Assembly (NCBI GenBank): GCA_003242115.1
Contig: QBMP01000108.1
Span: 1 to 13,127 of the forward strand
From: Phormidesmis priestleyi
GTDB lineage: Bacteria; Cyanobacteriota; Cyanobacteriia; Phormidesmidales; Phormidesmidaceae
DNA length: 13,127 nt
Direction of reading: 5' to 3'
Numbering within the stretch: the first letter of the stretch is position 1; every line of letters begins with the position of its first letter. A program made the position numbers and the translations under genes. The notes beneath the pieces were generated by a model that saw only the letters and a list, made by a program, of their open reading frames with translations, was not told the origin of the DNA and ran no database searches. Shown here piece after piece: positions 6,277-12,737 of the stretch.

Positions 6277-7259
6277 ATCCAACTGGACAGCCTGTAGGCA
6301 ACAAGAACTCCGACCAACCTTATCAATCGCACCTCGCTACTAAAGCCGATCTTGTCACAAGCCACACCGAGACGCGCGCAGGTTTCCTTGCACTGGCACT
6401 TGAAAAGAATCGGCAGGCTACGCCTTTCATCACCCAAGCGCGAGCACTCAAAGCCGTTGCATTACCTCTGGCACGGCCAGCAAATTTGCTTGATCTGCCT
6501 AACATCCAAGCTGCTTTGGTGGCAGCGGCGGGAATTTCCAACAAAGCAGCAGGCCATCTGGACGCGGCAACTAAAGAGCAAGCGGTACGAGATTTTATCG
6601 CTAACTTTCTCGACGTAGCAGGAGCGGATTGGGTTGATGAGTTGGTTTATCGCTTTCTGATTACTCGCGGTGATACCATCGGCGGCTCAATGCGAAACAT
6701 TGGCGGAGCCATAGCGCAACGCACATTAACCCGCAATATCATCGCCACTCTATCGTTAGCGAACGTCCCATTTGAATGGCGGCACGCCAAAACTAAAAAG
6801 TGGCTTACCGGCAGTTCCAGCGACCCAGACATAGAATTTCAAACGAACGCGCTTAGCTGGACAAATGCTCAAGGCCCCCGCACGCTTCGCTATAACTACA
6901 GCCCGGCAATCGTGGGTAAGAACATAGATTTGTGTCTGCTTGCGTGTGCTGCTCAAGACTTTGATACAGCAGTACTCGATGGTTCGCTTTATGTTGCGTT
7001 AGGCGAACTGAAAGGCGGTATTGATCCCGCCGGTGCTGATGAACACTGGAAAACGGCACGCACCGCTTTGTTACGCATACGGGATGCCTTCTCAAGACTC
7101 AATCTTGCACCGGCATCGGTATTCGTCGGTGCCGCAATCGTTAGCGGCATGGCCGATGAAATTTGGACACAACTTGGGAATGGGACACTGACGAATGCAG
7201 CTAATTTGACCGATGACAACCAACTTGCGTCCGTGTGCCGTTGGATCATTGACCTGTAA
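6273..7259 (+). CDS. Type II restriction endonuclease, AvaI/BsoBI family (CYCGRG)
   Basis: From ATG 6273 the product is 328 residues, near BsoBI (323). I recognise the family along its whole length: SHTETRAGFLALALEKNRQA near the N-terminus, ISNKAAGHL, FLDVAGADWVDELVYRFL, GDTIGGSMRNIGGAIAQRTL, KNIDLCLL, GELKGGIDPAGADEHWKTA and the C-terminal LTNAANLTDDNQLASVCRWI. The catalytic PD-(D/E)xK residues are D219, E245 and K247, with H258 matching the histidine reported for BsoBI. All are intact, so the enzyme should be active and cut C^YCGRG to give 4-base 5' overhangs. Translation is probably coupled to the upstream methylase through the 4-bp overlap, so the methylase is made first. No controller gene is present. 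It is followed 33 bp later by CACCGGCCTAACAA, the start of an attC-like sequence. Confidence 0.92.
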   Translation: MNPTGQPVGNKNSDQPYQSHLATKADLVTSHTETRAGFLALALEKNRQATPFITQARALKAVALPLARPANLLDLPNIQAALVAAAGISNKAAGHLDAATKEQAVRDFIANFLDVAGADWVDELVYRFLITRGDTIGGSMRNIGGAIAQRTLTRNIIATLSLANVPFEWRHAKTKKWLTGSSSDPDIEFQTNALSWTNAQGPRTLRYNYSPAIVGKNIDLCLLACAAQDFDTAVLDGSLYVALGELKGGIDPAGADEHWKTARTALLRIRDAFSRLNLAPASVFVGAAIVSGMADEIWTQLGNGTLTNAANLTDDNQLASVCRWIIDL

Positions 7260-7292
7260 CTAAACCTTTTGAGATTCCATTCAAGCCTCACG

Positions 7293-7306
7293 CACCGGCC
7301 TAACAA
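7293..7306 (-). repeat. Right copy of 14-bp inverted repeat flanking the RM block
   Basis: CACCGGCCTAACAA is the exact reverse complement of 4479-4492. It begins 33 bp after the endonuclease stop codon, and similarity ends abruptly on both sides. Confidence 0.85.
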
Positions 7307-7366
7307 TTTATTATCCCGAAACCTTCTGCATATCTACTCTGTACAGAATGATTAGACCTGTTAGGA
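7299..7366 (+). mobile_element. Degenerate attC-like site after the endonuclease gene
   Basis: CCTAACA (7299-7305) pairs with TGTTAGG (7359-7365). The first eleven bases, GCCTAACAATT starting at 7298-7299, fit the attC consensus exactly, and TTTATTAT can pair with ATGATTAGA with a bulged base. TCTGTACAGA (7338-7347) forms a terminal palindrome. The right core is GTTAGGA rather than GTTAGGC or similar, and the inner arms are weak, so this is a decayed or chance site. Its position just downstream of a gene fits a cassette end. Confidence 0.4.
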
Positions 7367-7490
7367 AATAATGAGAAAAATTTCTGAAATGCTTATATAG
7401 ACTGAGTTTTGGGGGTTTTTAGCAAAAATTTCTGAAACGCATGCCAGGATTGGATTTCAAGGATTTCTGAGCTTATTCCCCAGCAAGTCT

Positions 7491-7515
7491 ATTATACGGA
7501 AACCGTCTGTATAAT
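7491..7515. repeat. Operator-like inverted repeat
   Basis: ATTATAC (7491-7497) and GTATAAT (7509-7515) are perfect 7-bp arms around 11 bp, with an inner ACGG-AAA-CCGT hairpin (7496-7506). The form resembles a dimeric repressor site, but it lies between convergent genes with no promoter, so a regulatory role is doubtful. Confidence 0.4.
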
Positions 7516-7598
7516 TCAGTTCGTAGAGCAAACACCCTGACTTTCCGTTTAATACCCGCATTCGAGGGATGTGACCTAGAAATTGTTCGTAGGCGATT

Positions 7599-10500
7599 TT
7601 ATAGGCGGGTTTTGACACCAAAGGTCAGCACAGTTTCATCAATGCCTTTGAGCTGTAGCGGCTCAAATTTTACAATTTCCTGCTCATCTAAATAGTCGGC
7701 CACAGCGGCTGATACCAAGATTGTTTCAGCCGTAGCCGCTTCTTGAATGCGGGCTGCAATGTTGACGCTGGGGCCAATCGCTGTGTAGTCTGAGCGCTCG
7801 GCGCTGCCGAACATGCCGACTACAGCCGTGCCCTGATGAATGCCGCAGCGAAATTGAACCGGGCCAATACCCTGGGTGGCCCAGCGCTGATTGAGGCCCT
7901 CAAGATCGCTGTACATTTGGCGAGCAGAGGCGATCGCTCGTTTCACCTGCTCATTTGGGCTCATTTCTTCCGGCGCTCCAAACAGCGCTAGCACCGCGTC
8001 GCCCATAAATTTATCGACCGTGCCGCCATTGTTGAAAATAGCGCGAGTCATGGTTTCTAAATACTCGTTCAGGAGTTCGGCAACGCGGCGCGATCGCAAG
8101 GTATTGCTGAGCTGCGTAAAGCCGACAATATCGCTAAACAAAATCGTCACCAAGCGAGGCTCAGGCCGTAAGTCTAGCTGCAAGGTGCCCTCATTCGCTT
8201 TTTTTACCAGTGAGGGCGGCAAAAAGCGCTGCAATACCGATTCAGTCAGATATTTATTGAGCTGAGCAACTTTGCGCTCATTCGCTTTGAGCGCCAGCAA
8301 ATTGCGAACTTCCGCCAATAGCTCACGGTCATTAAACGGCTTAGAAAGATAGGCATCAGCGCCTTTTTCTGCGCCCTCAAGGCGAGTTTCATCATCGACT
8401 TTAGCCGTCAGCAAGATAATAGGCGTCCCTTGCAGCGCCTCGTCTTGACGAATTCGAGCAATCATTTCAAGCCCAGAGACCCCCGGCATCATCAAATCAG
8501 TAATGATCAAATCTGGCTGATGGTTAGTCGCTATTTCTAGCCCCTGTGCTCCTTGCTCCGCCGTGCGCACCCGGTAGCCTTGGCGCTGCAATACGCTAGA
8601 AACATAGGCTCGCAAATCAGGGTTGTCATCGACGACTAGCACTTGAGAGCCTTCAAACGAAGCCCGTTCGACTTGGCTGCCCGCTGCTGCTGGCGGCAAG
8701 CTGACGTCTCTATCAGCTGTTGCTGAAGCCATTTCAACATCAGATAGCTCAACGGCGGCGCGCCCTTTTTCCGTACAGAGTGCTTCCTCTACTACCTGGC
8801 TCGCTGGCAAATGCCCCGATCCTAACGGCAGCTCAATGGTAAAAGTTGTTCCTTCACCGTATATAGACTGTACCGACACCTCGCCGCCGTGAATCTCCGA
8901 GAGTTCTTTGACAAGCGATAGCCCTAGTCCGGTGCCTTCATAGTGACGATTAGCCGATCCATCGGCCTGACGGAATCGCTCAAACAGATGAAGAATTTGA
9001 TCTTCGCGAATGCCGATGCCCTCATCTTGTACCTGAAGTTTGGCCCTCCCTTCACTTGCTTTGAGCCGCACGGTAATTGATTTACCGCTAGGGGTAAATT
9101 TCATCGCATTGGAGAGCAGGTTGTAAAGTACCTTGTCAAATTTCTCCATGTCTAGGTAGACCGGGGCGCAATCGTCAATGTCGGTGGTGAGCGTAATTTG
9201 CTTGCGCTCACAGTAGGTTTGAAATGCTTCGACCACTTCGATCGTAAATTGAGCCAGATTGCAGGGTCTAAAGGTGGGCTGCATTTTGCCTGCATCTAGC
9301 CTTTGCAAATCGAGCAGTTGATTGACGAGCCGCAGCAGCCGCCGAGAATTGCGCAGCGATATGACTGACTGAGCGGCATCCAAGCCTTCGCCGCGCTCTA
9401 CGGCAGATTCTAAAGGGCCGATGGTCAGGGTCAGGGGCGTGCGGAATTCGTGAGAGATGTTTTGAAAAAAGGCTGTTTTTTGTTTGTCTAGCTCTAGGAG
9501 CTGTTCGGCCTGCTGGCGGCTTTTTTGGTACAAGTTGGCCTGACGCACGGCGATCGCAGCCTGATTCGCCACGGCTTGCGTTAACGCAATTTCATCGGGC
9601 TGCCACTGGCGATTACCGTGTGTCAAGACGATGCAGCCCGTAATCTTGGCATCGGCTAGGAGCGGCACGGCCATCAGGGCAGCAGCGGTAAAGCCTGAGC
9701 CAGCATCCTGGCCAGGATCTGGGCAAGTATGGACAGTTACCGGCGCTTTTGTCGTCTGCAATTTGGCAAAAAGATCGTTTTCAGCGATCGCAATATCGGC
9801 TTCCGGCACGACCGGCAGTTGCTCAGCGCCTGCCTCATACCAGCCCACACACTGAGAATGCGTCCTTGTCCATAGCGAGAGCTTGCAGCTATCTACCATT
9901 AGGGCTTGCCCTAGCTTTTGGGTAATCGCGGCAAAAATTTCAGCCGGGTCTAAGCTGGCGTGCAGCGCCTGAGTAATGGTATTAATCAGCACCTCGCGCT
10001 GCGCTAGTGACTGCACCCGCTCATAAGTCCAAGTTTGCGATAGGGCCAAAGCGGCCTGATCCGCTAAGGTCGTCAGCAGCTTAATTTCGCTCTCGTGCCA
10101 CAGCTTTTGAGCACTGCACTTGTGCAGCGCTAGCACCGCTAATACATCTTGCTTGCAGGTGAGCGGCAGCAGCAGGCTAGTTTGAATCGCTAACGCCTGA
10201 TAGGCTTGGGCGCAGTGGGGTGTAGGAGCGGCAGCGGCAATATCTTCTGGGACTTCTAAATGTTGGATTGACGGGGTTTGCCAAACGGTTTGATCCAATA
10301 GAGCCAGGGTCTGAGGCGATCGCCAATCTTCTGGCACTGCCGTCCCCATGTAATAAAAAGCAGGCGAATTAAGGTCAGCGATCGCCAGCGGTTTGACCAC
10401 GCCGTAATCCAGCTCAAAGGCGGTTCCCAGCGTTTCAACAATGGTCTTCAGCATCTCTTGCGAGGTCTGAGCGCTGCGAATGGTGTTGGTAATCGCATTC

Positions 10501-10961
10501 AGCAGCGTTTCTTGACGCAGAACTCGATTCAGCTCCTGAGTACGGGCATTCAGCACGCTGTGAGTATCGACCGCTTGATTCACCACCGTGCGCAAGTCGT
10601 CCTCTTCCCAGGGCTTAGTCACGTATTTAAACACTTTGCCTTCGTTGATAGCTTCAACCAAATCTTCCACATCGGTATAGCCCGTCAGCATCACCCGAAT
10701 AGAATTTGGATAGCGATCAGCGGTTAGACGCAGCAGTTCAGTGCCGCTCATTCCCGGCATTCGCTGATCGGAGATGATCACGGCAATGTCGCCTTCGCTA
10801 GCCAACATTTCTAGTGCGTCTTGGCCACTTTGGGCCTTGATCACTTTGAAATCTCGGTAGAATGTGCGATAAAGCAAATCTAAATTATCCGGCTCATCAT
10901 CGACTACCAAGATGGTGTGCTTGGCGGTTTTCTGCCTTCGACTACGCTCTCTAACTGCCAT
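7599..10961 (-). CDS. cyaC: Hybrid sensor kinase-adenylate cyclase, CyaC type
   Basis: The 1120-residue protein has no membrane segment and should be cytosolic. In order it shows: receiver 1 (D21, D22, D65, T93, K116); two GAF-like domains (about 150-310 and 320-475); HisKA with H504 in NISHEFRTPL; HATPase with N-box (about 611-619), DEGIGI (646-651) and GTGLGLS (676-682); receiver 2 (D778, D779, D822, T852, K874); and a C-terminal class III cyclase (about 935-1120). The cyclase keeps metal ligands D944 (FSDIVGF) and D988 (KFMGD), adenine-selecting K984 and D1058, and N1067/R1071 of the catalytic site, so it should make cAMP. This order and size match cyanobacterial CyaC, in which phosphorylation of the receivers controls the cyclase. 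GAF1-2 sense unknown inputs; no bilin-binding Cys-His signature is evident. It is divergent from a GNAT gene 74 bp away and contains several HIP1 octamers. Confidence 0.9.
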   Translation of the reverse strand: MAVRERSRRQKTAKHTILVVDDEPDNLDLLYRTFYRDFKVIKAQSGQDALEMLASEGDIAVIISDQRMPGMSGTELLRLTADRYPNSIRVMLTGYTDVEDLVEAINEGKVFKYVTKPWEEDDLRTVVNQAVDTHSVLNARTQELNRVLRQETLLNAITNTIRSAQTSQEMLKTIVETLGTAFELDYGVVKPLAIADLNSPAFYYMGTAVPEDWRSPQTLALLDQTVWQTPSIQHLEVPEDIAAAAPTPHCAQAYQALAIQTSLLLPLTCKQDVLAVLALHKCSAQKLWHESEIKLLTTLADQAALALSQTWTYERVQSLAQREVLINTITQALHASLDPAEIFAAITQKLGQALMVDSCKLSLWTRTHSQCVGWYEAGAEQLPVVPEADIAIAENDLFAKLQTTKAPVTVHTCPDPGQDAGSGFTAAALMAVPLLADAKITGCIVLTHGNRQWQPDEIALTQAVANQAAIAVRQANLYQKSRQQAEQLLELDKQKTAFFQNISHEFRTPLTLTIGPLESAVERGEGLDAAQSVISLRNSRRLLRLVNQLLDLQRLDAGKMQPTFRPCNLAQFTIEVVEAFQTYCERKQITLTTDIDDCAPVYLDMEKFDKVLYNLLSNAMKFTPSGKSITVRLKASEGRAKLQVQDEGIGIREDQILHLFERFRQADGSANRHYEGTGLGLSLVKELSEIHGGEVSVQSIYGEGTTFTIELPLGSGHLPASQVVEEALCTEKGRAAVELSDVEMASATADRDVSLPPAAAGSQVERASFEGSQVLVVDDNPDLRAYVSSVLQRQGYRVRTAEQGAQGLEIATNHQPDLIITDLMMPGVSGLEMIARIRQDEALQGTPIILLTAKVDDETRLEGAEKGADAYLSKPFNDRELLAEVRNLLALKANERKVAQLNKYLTESVLQRFLPPSLVKKANEGTLQLDLRPEPRLVTILFSDIVGFTQLSNTLRSRRVAELLNEYLETMTRAIFNNGGTVDKFMGDAVLALFGAPEEMSPNEQVKRAIASARQMYSDLEGLNQRWATQGIGPVQFRCGIHQGTAVVGMFGSAERSDYTAIGPSVNIAARIQEAATAETILVSAAVADYLDEQEIVKFEPLQLKGIDETVLTFGVKTRL

Positions 10962-11035
10962 GCATCAATCTCTCGTTTTGGCCAAAGCTGTGCAACGTCT
11001 TACATAAAGTGCCCACCCTCTTTAGAGTTTTTACT

Positions 11036-11689
11036 ATGTCGCAAGCTAATGCCGAACCCGCTTTGCCGCCCGCTGCACCGCCCGCCGTACTGGCTGAGCA
11101 ATTCGCCAAAGGCGAGGCTTTGCCAACGCCCTTCCGCGTTCGCTCAGCTCAACCCAAAGATCTGCTGGCCATTGTGCATGTGCTGCTAGCGAGCTTCTAC
11201 ACCCCCATCTTGACCATTCAGCCCCCTGCCCAGTGGCTCTACTGGCTAATGCGCATCGGCATTCAAGAAGACATCAAAACCCGTCTCAAACTGCCCGTCA
11301 GTCAGTACGCTTGCTTGGTTGCCACCCAAGTTCATCCTGATTCTGCTCTTGCGGGTGCCGTGATTGGCACCGCCGAAATCTCGCAGCGCCCCTGTGAGCG
11401 GTGGCAGCTTTTCCCCCCTAAGCGCGCCTATCTCTCTAACCTTGCAATCAAGCCCGAATACCGGCGGCAAGGCGCAGCGCAGCAGCTGCTAAAAACCTGC
11501 GACAGCATCGCTTTGGGCTGGGGGTTTCATCGCATTTATTTGCATGTCATGGCCGACAATCTAGCGGCGCAGGCGCTGTATGCGCAGGCTGGCTACGAGC
11601 TTTATGAAGTGAGCAATCCAGTTTTGTCGGGCCTGCGGATCAGGCCGCAGCGTCTACTGCTCATGAAACAGATAGATCCCAGCAGATAG
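11036..11689 (+). CDS. GNAT-family N-acetyltransferase
   Basis: From ATG 11036 the product is 217 residues; a GTG at 11009 would add nine residues and is less likely. Residues 33 onward form a GNAT domain: motif A is AYLSNLAIKPEYRRQGAAQQLL (131-152) with the RRQGAA acetyl-CoA pyrophosphate loop, and motif B is IYLHVMADNLAAQALYAQAGY (167-187). It resembles RimI-like acetyltransferases, but the substrate cannot be deduced. The first 32 residues are Ala/Pro-rich and partly encoded by a dispersed repeat (11101-11129) also found in hisC, so that segment was probably acquired by repeat insertion. The gene is divergent from the cyclase gene. Its stop codon lies inside a 14-bp tandem duplication. Confidence 0.85.
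   Translation: MSQANAEPALPPAAPPAVLAEQFAKGEALPTPFRVRSAQPKDLLAIVHVLLASFYTPILTIQPPAQWLYWLMRIGIQEDIKTRLKLPVSQYACLVATQVHPDSALAGAVIGTAEISQRPCERWQLFPPKRAYLSNLAIKPEYRRQGAAQQLLKTCDSIALGWGFHRIYLHVMADNLAAQALYAQAGYELYEVSNPVLSGLRIRPQRLLLMKQIDPSR
11101..11129 (+). repeat. Dispersed 29-bp repeat, copy in GNAT gene
   Basis: ATTCGCCAAAGGCGAGGC plus TTTGCCAACGC is 27/29 identical to the reverse complement of 12912-12940, and weaker similarity extends about nine bases upstream. Here it encodes residues 22-31 (QFAKGEALPT). It contains the nested palindrome TTCGCC-AAA-GGCGA. Confidence 0.85.
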
Positions 11690-11697
11690 ATCCCAAT
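11670..11697. repeat. 14-bp tandem duplication at the GNAT stop codon
   Basis: AGATAGATCCCAGC (11670-11683) is followed by AGATAGATCCCAAT (11684-11697), 12/14. The gene stop TAG lies in the second copy (11687-11689); the first copy is read as codons for DPS. A third partial unit, AGTCGATCCCA, follows. Confidence 0.7.
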
Positions 11698-12021
11698 CCA
11701 ATCAGTCGATCCCAACCGAGGTGCCAGCCGATAAATCGTTAAGACTTTTTGTAAGCTGGGCAGTTGCAAACAGCGGTATGTTAAAAATCGGGTAGGTTAG
11801 CCTATCTGAATATTCCGAATATACTGAGGCACAAAGCGCATTTTTCACGTATCTAAATGCTTACGACGGCTGCCTGCAAGAACCTTTATGTTTTATGTGT
11901 AAAGCATGACCCGCTCTGCCATAAAGAATGAATAAAAACTATTTGTTCTGTAGCGATCTACCCAGGATTCGTATCACATTTAGAGTAGTCGCACATTGAT
12001 ATCGTTAGATACGTTGAGTGA
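11690..12021. other. Intergenic region upstream of hypothetical gene
   Basis: No open frame or RNA gene is recognisable in these 330 bases. A short palindrome ATATTC-C-GAATAT (11810-11822) is the only clear structure and could be a repressor half-site pair or a coincidence. The promoter of the 12022 gene must lie here, but no convincing -35/-10 pair stands out. Confidence 0.5.
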
Positions 12022-12714
12022 ATGCTTCGAGATATTGATTCTAGTTCCGCTGAAGAAGCTGCCATTGAAGCGTCTTCAACTGTCACTGTTCCTGCTAAAC
12101 GATCAGATTTGCAGCCTGCATATGTAAAATTATCTGGGAAAGTATTAGGGAGTGCTAATAGTTGCCGTGATCAGGGTCAGTGGCTGCACGCCAAGCAGGG
12201 ATCATTTCCGTTGCGATCGCGCTCACCCGGCTCTCTGCCCAAAGCGGGAGATTGGACGTTCTTCGGCGCATCTGTGAATCACAATCTGAAAGTTGATGAA
12301 TTAGAGCAAAAGCTAGAAGGCCCTCAGTTATGGGTAGTCAATAGCCGTCGCCGCAATGGCCTGATTGTGGTGCGAGAGTTTCATGCCGAATTTGCTGGCC
12401 CAGGGGCAGCGGTCGGTGGCGATCTTGATGGCGACATTGTGAAAGTCATTCCCATTGGCAAGCTTTCTTTGCTAGAGCCCGACTCGCATGAATCTCAGCA
12501 GAATGCGATTAAAATTCGCTTGCAGTGGATTCGGCTGACGCAAAACTTTACCGATCAGGCGAATCCAGATGACCGCGCTCGGATGATTTTGGAGCAGTTT
12601 AAAACGTACTTTGATCAAGAAACAGTAGATTCGGTGCCGACTGAAGCGTTCGCACTGCTAGTCGGCGTGCTGCCGCAGACGATTCACCGCGTTCGTTCAG
12701 GGTTTGTTTGGTGA
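12022..12714 (+). CDS. Hypothetical protein, no recognised domain
   Basis: I do not recognise this 230-residue protein. The first 30 residues are Ser/Ala/Glu-rich and probably disordered. Residues 33-150 alternate short hydrophobic strands with loops (VKLSGKVLG, GQWLHAKQGSF, GDWTFFGAS, LWVVNSRRRNGLIVVREFHAEF, DIVKVIPIGKL), suggesting a beta-rich domain, possibly barrel-like. Residues 160-230 look helical and end in FALLVGVLPQTIHRVRSGF. There is no signal peptide, membrane helix or Cys cluster. It has a HIP1 octamer and codon use like its neighbours, so it is probably a native gene. The ATG follows a weak GAG (gttgagtga). It is convergent with hisC at 23 bp spacing. Confidence 0.7.
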   Translation: MLRDIDSSSAEEAAIEASSTVTVPAKRSDLQPAYVKLSGKVLGSANSCRDQGQWLHAKQGSFPLRSRSPGSLPKAGDWTFFGASVNHNLKVDELEQKLEGPQLWVVNSRRRNGLIVVREFHAEFAGPGAAVGGDLDGDIVKVIPIGKLSLLEPDSHESQQNAIKIRLQWIRLTQNFTDQANPDDRARMILEQFKTYFDQETVDSVPTEAFALLVGVLPQTIHRVRSGFVW

Positions 12715-12733
12715 TCTAGGGGGCTTAGATCAC
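12711..12733. terminator. Hairpin between convergent genes (bidirectional terminator candidate)
   Basis: GTGATCTA (12711-12718) and TAGATCAC (12726-12733) form a perfect 8-bp stem with a 7-nt G-rich loop. The left arm includes the stop codon of the hypothetical gene. The T-run is poor on both strands, but the position in a 23-bp convergent spacer supports termination. Confidence 0.5.
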
Positions 12734-12737
12734 TCCC

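Larger units (their letters stand above)
7260..7598. other. Repeat-rich spacer between convergent genes
   Basis: No gene is visible. Besides the attC-like site it contains AAAAATTTCTGAAAYGC twice (7376-7392, 7424-7440) with ATTTCTGA again at 7463-7470, an imperfect 24-bp direct repeat (7310-7333 and 7491-7514, 19/24), and TCCGTTTAATACCCGC (7544-7559), which resembles 954-969. No clear terminator with a T-run is seen for either convergent gene. Confidence 0.6.

Noticed and set aside
7891..8265. Plus-strand frame of 124 codons inside the cyclase gene
   Set aside because: It is antisense to the class III cyclase domain whose catalytic residues are all in the minus-strand frame.
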